Source of the DNA: Candidatus Aminicenantota bacterium | Lineage (GTDB): Bacteria; Acidobacteriota; Aminicenantia; UBA2199 | Assembly: GCA_029939015.1 (NCBI GenBank) | Contig: JAOZTV010000115.1 | Span: 1 to 8,967 of the forward strand | Reading direction: 5' to 3' | Length of the DNA: 8,967 nt | In this document: one piece after another, positions 1-8,000 of the stretch | Position numbering within the stretch: the first letter of the stretch is position 1 | How the letters are laid out: every line of letters starts with the position of its first letter | Translations under genes and position numbers: made by a program | Notes under the pieces: generated by a model | Told to the model about the DNA's origin: nothing | Seen by the model: the letters and a program-made list of their open reading frames with translations, nothing else | Database searches by the model: none

Positions 1-56
1 TCTTTGCCTACTTGCCTCTTTGCCTACTTGCCTCTTTGCCTACTTGCCTCTTTGCC
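1..56. repeat. 16-bp tandem repeat array, 3.5 perfect copies
   Basis: The unit TCTTTGCCTACTTGCC occurs three times without mismatch (1-16, 17-32, 33-48), followed by a half unit, TCTTTGCC (49-56). Each unit is two related 8-mers, TCTTTGCC and TACTTGCC, that differ at two positions, so the array reads as seven alternating octamers. It probably continues past the left edge. The unit is not a multiple of three, and the strand that carries rpoD has TAG in the repeat, so it is unlikely to be coding. Its base composition is richer in C than its surroundings on this strand. It lies 10 bp beyond the rpoD stop codon. Its function is unknown; it looks like a variable-number intergenic repeat. Confidence 0.95.
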
Positions 57-58
57 TT

Positions 59-79
59 AAAATTTTCTATGAAAATTTT
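59..79. repeat. AT-rich inverted repeat spanning the rpoD stop codon
   Basis: AAAATTTTC (59-67) and GAAAATTTT (71-79) are perfect 9-bp inverted arms around a 3-base loop. The rpoD stop codon (69-67) spans the junction of one arm and the loop. On the rpoD strand the second arm ends in four T and is followed by AAGGC, so there is no long U tract. It could act as a weak terminator or an mRNA 3'-end hairpin, but one stem with a single G-C pair gives little stability. Confidence 0.5.
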
Positions 80-1932
80 TCCGGTTTATCAAGAAAATTA
101 ACCAATTTCTTTGACTTCTTTTTTAATTTCCTTAAAGCCTTTGCTTCAATCTGCCTTATTCTTTCTCTGGTTACCTGAAACTCCTGCCCTACTTCTTCTA
201 ATGTATGCTCATTGCCATCAACCAATCCAAACCTCATAGCTATAACCTTAGCTTCTCTTTCGGTCAAAGATGCAAGAATACTTGCCAGTTGTTCTTTCAG
301 ATTAATTTGCGACACAACTTCAGGAGGTGAGATTGTCTTATCATCCTCTAAGAAATCTCTTAAATGAGAGTCATCATCACCTACCGGTGTCTCAAGAGAA
401 ATAGGCTCCTGAGCAATTTTCAATATTTTTCTGATTTTATCAGCCGAATAGCCTGTTTCTTCAGCTATCTCATCATCTGTCGGTTCCCTTCCAAGTTCCT
501 GAACCATTCTTCGCTGTGTCCTATTTATTTTATGTATCGTTTCAATCATATGTACTGGAATACGAATTGTTCTTGCCTGATCAGCAATAGCCCTTGTAAT
601 TGCCTGCCTTATCCACCATGTAGCATAGGTTGAAAACTTATATCCTCTTTGATATTCAAACTTTTCAACAGCTTTCATTAAACCAATATTTCCTTCCTGA
701 ATTAAATCAGAAAACTGTAAGCCACGATTAATATATTTTTTAGCTATTGATACCACGAGCCGTAAATTAGATTCTACCAAATCGTTCTTTGACATTTCAA
801 TCAAATACTGCCCCTCTGCTATATCTTCACAGGTTTTAAATAACTCAACAGGCTCAATTCTGTATTTTTCATTCAAATTATCAAGACGTCTTTGATAATT
901 CTCAACCTCTATTCTATTCTTCTTATTATCCTCTTCATTGTCTGAATTTTCCAATCTCTCATTAATAATCTCAATACGACCTGTAATATGGACATAATTT
1001 TCCCTTAATTGTTTTAGTTTATTAATAAAATTTCTCTTATGTTCATGTAAAATTGACATTCCCTGAATAAGTCTGGTTATTTCTACCATTTTTTTGGCTA
1101 CAATAAAATTTGAAACATTAGATTTTTTATATCCTGAAAGTTCTCTGCTCAAATTATTCAATAATTCCAGTTTTTCAAAAAACGCATCTCTAAACTTCTG
1201 TTTTTTTGATTCATCAAGAATATCTTCATTGATATCAACTATTTCATCAATATCTTTAACTCCCTCTAAAACATCTCTACCAAGGTCAATAACTGAATAC
1301 AAAACAAGGTTAGTTTTTGAGAGAGCCTTAACAACCTTTTTTGCCCCTAACTCTATCTTTTTTGCAATTCTAACCTCTTCCTCTCTTGAAAGTAGATTAA
1401 CTCCACCCATTTCTCTTAAATATTGCCTAACAGGATCGCCTACAATCTCACTTTTTTCAGATAAAGCTCTTGGATTCTTTATTTTGGCTGATTTTGTAAT
1501 TTTAATTCCATTTTCTCTTAAATAATGCCTCATAAATTTAAGATTAACTTTCATTTCTTCTTTAGTATCAAAAACACCAATTACAGAATTATTCTCCAAT
1601 ACACCAAAACTCCTTCGAGCCTTTCGTAGAATTACATTTAATTCTTTTTTATATTTTGTTAGAAAATCATTATATAATTTTAATTTATCCGGCTTAAAAA
1701 TACTTCTTTTTCTCATTACAGAGATGCTTCTACTTGATAATAGTGCAACAACTTCTTTTTTTTGCTTCTTTAATCCATTTTCTTCAAGAAAAGTTGTAAA
1801 ATACTCATTACGTATTTTTCCCTCATTAAGCTTTGAAGTCTCTACTAATTCATCAATCAACTTATGTGAAATTGGTTCGGCTTCAATTACTTCTACCTTT
1901 TTCTTCTCTTTAATTATTTTTTCCTTTGTCAA
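67..1932 (-). CDS. rpoD: RNA polymerase primary sigma factor (sigma-70)
   Basis: This is the housekeeping sigma factor, which brings core RNA polymerase to -35/-10 promoters. The 621-residue length is usual for the primary class. Region 1.2 begins at DPVRQYLREMG (166-176). A lysine- and glutamate-rich non-conserved segment fills about 195-365. Region 2 (about 380-465) contains NLRLVVSIAKKY and the -10-binding and melting stretch YKFSTYATWWIRQAITR (431-447), almost identical to E. coli RpoD. Region 3 follows (about 466-540), then region 4.2 with the -35-binding helix-turn-helix (577-604, TLEEVGQEF then VTRERIRQIEAKALRKL). The first 165 residues are poorly conserved; 20-75 may be a divergent region 1.1. 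The start codon is TTG, preceded directly by an in-frame TAA. The ribosome binding site AGGAGGGG (1943-1936) overlaps the stop codon of dnaG. The gene lies 9 bp downstream of dnaG and is presumably co-transcribed and translationally coupled to it. The family call is certain; the exact start is very likely. Confidence 0.97.
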   Translation of the reverse strand: MTKEKIIKEKKKVEVIEAEPISHKLIDELVETSKLNEGKIRNEYFTTFLEENGLKKQKKEVVALLSSRSISVMRKRSIFKPDKLKLYNDFLTKYKKELNVILRKARRSFGVLENNSVIGVFDTKEEMKVNLKFMRHYLRENGIKITKSAKIKNPRALSEKSEIVGDPVRQYLREMGGVNLLSREEEVRIAKKIELGAKKVVKALSKTNLVLYSVIDLGRDVLEGVKDIDEIVDINEDILDESKKQKFRDAFFEKLELLNNLSRELSGYKKSNVSNFIVAKKMVEITRLIQGMSILHEHKRNFINKLKQLRENYVHITGRIEIINERLENSDNEEDNKKNRIEVENYQRRLDNLNEKYRIEPVELFKTCEDIAEGQYLIEMSKNDLVESNLRLVVSIAKKYINRGLQFSDLIQEGNIGLMKAVEKFEYQRGYKFSTYATWWIRQAITRAIADQARTIRIPVHMIETIHKINRTQRRMVQELGREPTDDEIAEETGYSADKIRKILKIAQEPISLETPVGDDDSHLRDFLEDDKTISPPEVVSQINLKEQLASILASLTEREAKVIAMRFGLVDGNEHTLEEVGQEFQVTRERIRQIEAKALRKLKKKSKKLVNFLDKPEKFS

Positions 1933-1935
1933 TTA

Positions 1936-1943
1936 CCCCTCCT
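1936..1943 (-). promoter_or_regulatory. rpoD ribosome binding site overlapping the dnaG stop codon
   Basis: AGGAGGGG on the minus strand leaves a 3-5 base spacer to the TTG start at 1932-1930. Its first two bases are the last two bases of the dnaG TAG stop (1944-1942). This site decides the rpoD start: the codon just before TTG is an in-frame TAA, and the next in-frame Met is residue 73. The overlap suggests that ribosomes ending on dnaG re-initiate on rpoD. Confidence 0.85.
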
Positions 1944-3678
1944 ACTGTTTATATTTTGCATTTAAAAAATTTTTTTTTATTTCCATCAACTTATTTACTT
2001 TCTCTATTTCATTATTTCTTGCTGCTGCCTTTATTCTCTTATTTAATTCTTTAATACTATTATTATTAATACTTGTCTGTAAATTAATTATTGCAGAACC
2101 AATATTATCTTCTGCATTTTCAAAACTCAAATTTTCTTTATTTATATTTATGAAAATATCACGAAAAAGTTTTTTTTCAATTTCTGTAATATTTTTTTGT
2201 ATAATATTATGGTCTATTATACCACTATTGCTATCAAAATTTGCAAATATATTATCAATAATATTTCTACTAATTAAAATTGACATCAATTTTTCATTAA
2301 ATAGTTCCCTTACAGAATTAATTAATTGTGGATAGGCAATAAGTGATTCAATAACAATTCTTTCAGAAGCAGATATAAGTAATTTCTTAGCAGAATTTTC
2401 ATTAGTATCATTATTATAAGATAAATTTTTTCCACCCTGCAATAAACTCTCTTGTATATTAAAAGCATCAGATATTTTTTTAATATATTCATTTTTAATA
2501 ATCGGATCACCAACCTTACTGATTATATTTAAAATATTTGCAACGGCGTTTTTTTTACCTATCGGATTATTTATATCATTGTCTTTCATTATAAAATCTA
2601 ATATATATTTAAAACCATCTTCTGCATTATCTATAATTTCAAGTACCTCTTTTAAACCCTGTGAACGGATTAAATCATCAGGATCTTTTACACTAAAGTT
2701 TTTAACAATATAAGGCGATAAGTTTTGTTCAAGCATCATTTGAATAGCTCTTTTTGCTGCCTTATCTCCTGCTTCATCATTATCATAAAAAACATAAATT
2801 TTTTCTGAGAACCTCATCATTAAATAAATTTGCTGATTTGTAAGAGCTGTTCCCAATGATGCAACAACATTTTTTACACCACCCTGATATAGTGACACTA
2901 AATCGAAATAACCTTCCACCAGGATGGCTTTTTTATTTTCTCTTAGGAATTTTTTAGTATTATAAAAACCATAAAGATGTTCACTTTTTTTATAGACTGG
3001 AGTGTCAGGTGAATTCAAATACTTACTAGGTTCATCAAACATCGTCCTTCCACCAAAGGCGATAACCTTACCAGCCTCTGAATAAATTGGGAAAATTATC
3101 CTACCACGAAATCTATCATATATTTTACCTTTATCACTCTTCACGAGTAAGCCTAAATCTATACAATATTGAATATTAACAGAGTTTTTAGTTAGCTCCT
3201 TGTATAAGCCATCCCATTCATTCAAGGCATATCCTATAGAGAATTCACTAATAGTATTAGAACTTATACCCCTGTCTTTTAAATATTTATCTGCCCTCAA
3301 ACCTTCATTTGTATTTAAAAGATTTTTTTTAAAATAATTAAGAGTAAATTCGTTAATTTTATAATAATCATTCACAGAATTCTTAGTTCTATATTCTTTT
3401 TTCTCTACACTTAGATTATAATTATCAATTAGAAAATTCATTGCTTCAACGAAAGAAAGACCTTCCATCTCCATTATTATTGAGAAAACATCACCAAATT
3501 GATTACAACCAAAACAAGTATATGATTCCTTTTCAGGCATAACAAAAAAAGACGGTGTTTTTTCAGTGTGAAACGGACATAATCCTTTATAATTTTTTCC
3601 TGCAGGATTTAAAGATACATATCTCCCCACAACGTCAACTATAGATAAGCTATTCTTTATCTGTTCTTTTACATTCAT
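1942..3678 (-). CDS. dnaG: DNA primase DnaG
   Basis: DnaG synthesises the RNA primers for replication and works with the DnaB helicase. The N-terminal CHC2 zinc-binding domain has C34, H37, C55 and C58 (CPFH...CFGC). The RNA polymerase core follows, with YDRFRGRIIFPI (187-198), FGGR (208-211) and LNSPDTPVYKK (221-231). In the TOPRIM fold all six metal-binding acidic residues known from E. coli DnaG appear to be kept: E255 and D259 in VEGYFDL, D299 and D301 in YDNDEAG, D332 and D334 in KDPDDLIR. The C-terminal part (about 430-578) is a divergent helical region where the DnaB-interacting domain is expected. The 578-residue length is normal. The ATG has an in-frame TAA seven codons upstream, so the start is well bounded, but no clear Shine-Dalgarno sequence precedes it. 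It is the first gene of the dnaG-rpoD pair; rpsU, which precedes dnaG in the classical operon, is absent here. Confidence 0.97.
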   Translation of the reverse strand: MNVKEQIKNSLSIVDVVGRYVSLNPAGKNYKGLCPFHTEKTPSFFVMPEKESYTCFGCNQFGDVFSIIMEMEGLSFVEAMNFLIDNYNLSVEKKEYRTKNSVNDYYKINEFTLNYFKKNLLNTNEGLRADKYLKDRGISSNTISEFSIGYALNEWDGLYKELTKNSVNIQYCIDLGLLVKSDKGKIYDRFRGRIIFPIYSEAGKVIAFGGRTMFDEPSKYLNSPDTPVYKKSEHLYGFYNTKKFLRENKKAILVEGYFDLVSLYQGGVKNVVASLGTALTNQQIYLMMRFSEKIYVFYDNDEAGDKAAKRAIQMMLEQNLSPYIVKNFSVKDPDDLIRSQGLKEVLEIIDNAEDGFKYILDFIMKDNDINNPIGKKNAVANILNIISKVGDPIIKNEYIKKISDAFNIQESLLQGGKNLSYNNDTNENSAKKLLISASERIVIESLIAYPQLINSVRELFNEKLMSILISRNIIDNIFANFDSNSGIIDHNIIQKNITEIEKKLFRDIFININKENLSFENAEDNIGSAIINLQTSINNNSIKELNKRIKAAARNNEIEKVNKLMEIKKNFLNAKYKQ

Positions 3679-3723
3679 ATAATATGAACCAATACGTTAT
3701 AATGCTGCAAGAAAAACCTTCTT

Positions 3724-3752
3724 TTTATATTTTGACCCTGATCAATAGTCAT
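3724..3752 (-). promoter_or_regulatory. candidate sigma-70 promoter for dnaG-rpoD
   Basis: On the minus strand ATGACT (3752-3747, 4 of 6 matches to TTGACA) and TATAAA (3729-3724, 5 of 6) are 17 bp apart. Transcription would start near 3717 and leave a leader of about 40 bases before the dnaG ATG. A better -35 hexamer, TTGACT, lies at 3768-3763, but no good -10 stands at 16-18 bp from it. The assignment rests on motif match only. Confidence 0.4.
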
Positions 3753-3778
3753 TACCTATTTAAGTCAAGTTTATGTTA

Positions 3779-3787
3779 TGTTATAAA
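3779..3787 (+). promoter_or_regulatory. candidate extended -10 promoter for serC
   Basis: TGTTATAAA fits an extended -10 element (TGn followed by TATAAA). The -35 region 17 bp upstream is poor (TTTAAG at 3759-3764), which is usual for extended -10 promoters. The expected start near 3794 would give a leader of about 94 bases, rich in U. The alternatives are a perfect TATAAT at 3698-3703 without a -35, and TA-rich hexamers near 3862-3871 that are too close to the ribosome binding site. Confidence 0.4.
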
Positions 3788-3872
3788 ACACATTTTTTTT
3801 CAACAAAAATCTTTTTTTTTATTTTTTTTATAGATTTTAATCATTTTTTATGTTAATTTAGTATATATAAAT

Positions 3873-3881
3873 AAGGAGGAG
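3873..3881 (+). promoter_or_regulatory. serC ribosome binding site
   Basis: AAGGAGGAG lies six bases before the ATG at 3888. It is a near-ideal Shine-Dalgarno sequence and fixes the serC start. Confidence 0.9.
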
Positions 3882-3887
3882 TTAAAA

Positions 3888-4949
3888 ATGTCAAAAAAAT
3901 ATAATTTTTATGCTGGACCTGCTATTTTACCACAGACAGTAATGCAAAAAGCAAAGGATGAATTGTTAAATTTTAACGGAATTGGGCTATCCGTAATGGA
4001 AATTAGTCATAGGTCAAAGGACTTTGATGCCGTAATAACAGGTGCAGAAAATAAAATCAGAAAAATGATTGGAGTTCCAGATGATTATTCAATTCTTTTC
4101 CTTCAAGGTGGAGCAAGTCTGCAATTTGGTATGATACCAATGAACATTTTAAACGGTGGCAAGGCTGATTATGTAAATACAGGTGCATGGGCAAAAAAAG
4201 CGATTAAAGAAGCTAAACTATACGGTTCGGTTAATATTGCAGGAACTAGTGAAGACAAAAACTTCAACTATATTCCAAAAAACCTTGATTTGTCGAGTGA
4301 TGCAAAATATGTTCATATAACATCAAATGAGACAATTGGCGGCATCCAATGGAATACTCTTCCAGATACAGGAGATATCCCCTTGATTTCAGATATGTCA
4401 TCAGATATTTTCAGTAAAAAAATTGATGTTGCAAAACATGCCATTATTTATGCAGGCGCTCAAAAAAACATTGGGCCATCCGGAGTAACACTGGTAATAA
4501 TGCGTAACGACCTAATTGAGGAAGGTACAAAAGATATTACAACAATGCTTCAATACCGTACTCATAAAGACAAAGACTCTATGTATAATACACCTCCTAC
4601 ATTTGGTATATATATCATTAACCTTGTTATGGACTGGCTTGAAGCAAAGGGTGGTATTTCAGCTATGGAATCCGAAAACAATAAAAAAGCTGAATTACTC
4701 TATAAAACAATTGATGAAAACGAAATGTATTCAGGTACAGCAAATATTGAGGATAGATCAAAAATGAATGTTACCTTCAGGCTTAAAACAGAAGAGCTTG
4801 AAGCCAAATTTATTAAAGAAGCAACTAATGCAGGTTTTATTGGTTTAAAAGGTCATAGAAGTGTAGGTGGCTGTAGAGCCTCAATTTATAATGCAATGCC
4901 TTATGACAGTGTAAAAGCATTGGTAGGTTTTATGAATAAATTTAAATAA
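3888..4949 (+). CDS. serC: Phosphoserine aminotransferase SerC
   Basis: SerC is a cytosolic PLP enzyme that transfers the amino group of glutamate to 3-phosphohydroxypyruvate, giving phosphoserine (serine biosynthesis). In some bacteria it also serves the 4-phosphohydroxythreonine step of PLP biosynthesis. It is a class V, fold-type I aminotransferase. Visible signatures are the N-terminal NFYAGPA (6-12), EISHRS (38-43, with the substrate-binding Arg42), FLQGGAS (71-77, PLP phosphate loop), W102, TSNETIGGIQW (145-155) and SDMSSDI (168-174). The Schiff-base lysine is K193 in GAQKNIGPSG (190-199). The C-terminal substrate-phosphate region is KGHRSVGGCRAS (321-332). The 353 residues make a full-length family member with no missing key residue. 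It is monocistronic: it diverges from dnaG and converges on the lipoprotein gene, and neither serA nor serB is nearby. Confidence 0.97.
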   Translation: MSKKYNFYAGPAILPQTVMQKAKDELLNFNGIGLSVMEISHRSKDFDAVITGAENKIRKMIGVPDDYSILFLQGGASLQFGMIPMNILNGGKADYVNTGAWAKKAIKEAKLYGSVNIAGTSEDKNFNYIPKNLDLSSDAKYVHITSNETIGGIQWNTLPDTGDIPLISDMSSDIFSKKIDVAKHAIIYAGAQKNIGPSGVTLVIMRNDLIEEGTKDITTMLQYRTHKDKDSMYNTPPTFGIYIINLVMDWLEAKGGISAMESENNKKAELLYKTIDENEMYSGTANIEDRSKMNVTFRLKTEELEAKFIKEATNAGFIGLKGHRSVGGCRASIYNAMPYDSVKALVGFMNKFK

Positions 4950-4963
4950 AATTGTTGATATAT

Positions 4964-5004
4964 AAAAAAAAAGGGCAGGTTTAAAAAACCTGCCCTTTTT
5001 TTTT
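4964..5004. terminator. bidirectional intrinsic terminator between serC and the lipoprotein gene
   Basis: A perfect 10-bp stem, GGGCAGGTTT (4973-4982) and AAACCTGCCC (4986-4995), closes a 3-base AAA loop. Nine A precede it (4964-4972) and nine T follow it (4996-5004). Both strands therefore read as hairpin plus U tract, and one element serves the convergent genes: it starts 15 bases after the serC stop and 32 bases after the lipoprotein stop. It is the strongest GC-rich hairpin in the window. Confidence 0.95.
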
Positions 5005-5035
5005 AATATTTAATTATTTAATATTTTTTTATAAT

Positions 5036-8000
5036 TTATACTTTCTTCTGCGCTTCTTCAAAACGTTTTAATTCAGCTCTTTTCTTAAGCAATCTTACAA
5101 ATACTTTATTCGCATCTTTATTCTTAAGAGTATATTCTTCCCTTTTTTCAGGATTGACTTTCTTCATCTGAACCCATAATAAAGCTTTATAAGACCAAGG
5201 CTCAGGATAATTTGCATCTAATCTTATTGATTCATCCAATACATTAAATCCACTATCAATTACAGATAATCTAAATGCAGGGTGCATCTCTTCAGCATCT
5301 GTTCTATAAGTACTTGTCCAGTAAACAACACCTACAGTGTAAAATGCTTTAGCAAGTTCTTCACGTAATTTTTTATCAATACTCTTTACATCAATATTTT
5401 TATAAGCTTCATAGGAATCCTTGATAATTGTTTTAAAGGAAGCTACAAACTCTACCTTATATTTATTATAATCTTCAAGCCCCTGTCTCTTTTTCTCAAA
5501 CTCAAGTTTGGCATCACCAGTCAGATATTTTGCATTTTTACCAACATTCTTTATATATTGTTCCCTTGTTTCCAATGAAACATTTTTACCTATATATTTT
5601 TCTTTTAAACCATCGATTTTAATAACTTCGTCCATAATATTGTGATTGCCATTAGCCTTATCGATTAAAGCATAAATTCTCTTTTTATGATTTTCAATAG
5701 CCTCACTGTATTGTGCTCTTTCCTGAAGATAATTAGCAAGATAATAATAACCATCAGCTACATAAGGATCAAGTGCAATTCTATCAATATATTGTTGTTT
5801 AGCAATATCTTCTTTACCAAATTCAGAATAAAATTTAGCTTTACTGTATAGGGCTAAAGCTTTTTTATTCTTATCATCTCCTGACTCTTTAAGAAGTTCT
5901 TCATAACATGCTTTAGTTTTTTCAAAGAAAATACCCTTTGTAGTTTCATCAGGTGCAGACTGTGCAATTTTTTTATAAATATCACTTAATAGAGTTAATG
6001 CCTTTCTCTTGTCATCTTCACTATTTTTTTCATCATTAATATAATTTAACAAATTATCTATTGCATCGTTTTTATAAATTTCATTTTTGATAGCCTTCTC
6101 AAAATAATTCTTATTTCCAATCTCTTCTTTTACCATTGATTCATAAGCCTTATATTTAACAATAGCATCTGGATGTTTTTCAGTAATCGAATCTAATGCT
6201 AATTTATTGGCTTCAATTTTTTTCATATCAGCATAATACTTTGTTAATGTCAGCTCATATCTACTTTCAGGCTCACCTTTTTTGTATTTTTTTTCAATCA
6301 TTGCAATATATTCTTTATTTGATTTGATTTTATACTTGAAGTTATCTCTTTCATGAATAAGTTTACTTAATGCTTTAAAATTTTCATTTTCAGAAATAAT
6401 TTTATCATTGTCAGTATTTTCTTTAGAAAGCAACTCCTGAGTTACACCATTACTATCAATGCTTTTCTGAAATCCAACCATTTCGTCAAATTTAATTTTA
6501 AAATCTGCAAATCCTTCTGAGATAGCGTAAAATGAAGCATTTTGGACACCTTTATTTTGTAAATCAATTATCTTCTCAAATTTTACGATAACCTCTTTAT
6601 TATTCTTTAATTTTTTCAAATATTTTTTTGCAATATTTTTCTTTTCAGAAATCTTTTTATCAATATTCAGTTCACTTGCCTGATTTTCAGTTACCTTAAC
6701 TTTAATCTCTTCAAGTTTTTCGATCTTATCTAAATATTCTTTGTCTGATTTTACTGTATTTTTATAATTTTCAATCTGACTATTTGTTTCAATAATTTTT
6801 TCAAATCCTTTTATTTTTGAAAAATATTTTTTATTAATATCAATTTGCTTTTTTAATTCCTTTCCCTTTTCAGTTAAAACAATTTTTTTCTTTGCACTTT
6901 CCTTTTTTGTAATATCAATATTATCATATTCAAACTTTCCGAACCTACTTAATGTACCGGAAACATCTCCGCCTTTTTTGCCTTCTGCATTTTTCTGCTC
7001 AGCAATAAAATCTGCTTTCAACAATTCATTTGCTTTATACTTTTCAATAATTTGGTCAAGATCTTTTACAGAACTCAAAAAAGTTTCACTCTCAGTCAAT
7101 AGTTTAGAATATTTTGAAAATTCAGTTATCTTTAATTTTATTTCTTCAAGATCTTTTACAGTATCTAAAACTTTATTATTATTAGAAATAACAGCACTCT
7201 CTGTTTTAATATCCTCTATTAATTTTAAATAATTTTCATCAGAATTAATTTGCGCTAAAGCAGTATCATATCCTTTTACTGTTTTTAAAAAACCCTGAAT
7301 TTTTATAATTTCAGCATTGTTTTCAATATCTTCAATTAATCTTTCAGTAAATACGTCATATTTCTCACTATAATTAGTGATTAACTCACCCTCTGCATCA
7401 TCTTTTTTTTCAACTAATTCAATTGTCTCAGACTTCAATCTTATAATTTCTTTATTATTTTCTTTTCTTTTCTCAATTTTTGAATTAACTTCTTCATAAT
7501 TTTCCATTGCTTCTAAAGTTTGATTTTTAGCATCCAATTCAGTAGTTTTAATACCAATTTCATCCTTTTTTGAAAAATACTCTGTCATTTCTCTATTATT
7601 AACTTCAAGAGTTTTTGTCTCAATAATTTTTGTCCCTAAATAATCATATATACCCTTATATTTAACAACCTTACCATTCAAACCCTTTTCAACTGGAATA
7701 TCTTCTACAGGAAATGCCTTTGCATACTCTTCAGACACTGCAATAGATTTTTTTAACTCAATGTTTTTCTTTCTCTTAGCATAGAAATCTTTATTCTTAA
7801 CATAGGTACTTTCAATCAAATCATTATTCTCAATAATTTTAGCATTAATAGAATCAATTTCTTCCTGTTTTACATCAAGGTCATCTGCATCACTATTACT
7901 ATCAATATATTCTTTTAACTCTTTAATTTTTAAATTATTAAATACATTTTCTTCTAGTTTCAATCTATAATCTGGAATAAGTGGAGAATATGTATTTGTT

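Larger units (their letters stand above)
3679..3887. other. divergent dnaG / serC intergenic region
   Basis: These 209 bases separate two divergent genes and contain no credible coding region. The dnaG side is of mixed composition and holds candidate promoters for both directions. It also has short inverted elements: TTGAC at 3732-3736 against GTCAA at 3764-3768, and TGAC at 3733-3736 against GTCA at 3748-3751. The serC side (about 3791-3860) is strongly T-rich on the plus strand, with runs of eight to ten T, and would form a U-rich serC leader. The inverted elements could be an operator, but they are short and far apart. Confidence 0.7.

Noticed and set aside
1..56. CRISPR array
   Set aside because: The units are contiguous 16-mers without spacers, so this is a simple tandem repeat.
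364..633. Plus-strand open frame opposite rpoD
   Set aside because: It lies fully antisense to conserved sigma-70 regions 2-4, and its product is a Cys/Phe/Tyr-rich shadow without a ribosome site.
1094..1525. Plus-strand open frame of 143 codons opposite rpoD
   Set aside because: Its Ser/Phe/Leu-rich product is the usual antisense image of a Lys/Glu-rich protein, and rpoD is certain here.
1724..2335. Plus-strand open frame of 203 codons with a membrane-like product across the rpoD/dnaG junction
   Set aside because: The hydrophobicity arises from reading Lys/Asn/Glu-rich codons backwards. It overlaps two certain genes and has no ribosome binding site.
2322..2513. Minus-strand 63-codon frame inside dnaG
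   Set aside because: It is an out-of-frame shadow of an intact dnaG.
3698..3703. Perfect TATAAT as the serC -10 element
   Set aside because: No -35 or extended -10 accompanies it, and the leader would be about 178 bases. An AT-rich chance match is more likely, though it cannot be excluded.
3788..3887. Riboswitch or attenuator ahead of serC
   Set aside because: The leader is almost only T and A, with no stable stem or conserved aptamer pattern that I can see.
4516..4767. Plus-strand 83-codon frame inside serC
   Set aside because: It is an out-of-frame shadow of serC, whose own frame is intact.
5005..5025. Second hairpin (AATATT arms) after the main terminator
   Set aside because: It has six A/T pairs and a nine-base loop, too weak to call in this composition.
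6978..7232. Plus-strand 84-codon frame opposite the lipoprotein gene
   Set aside because: It is antisense to the Lys/Glu-rich repeat region and has no independent signal.
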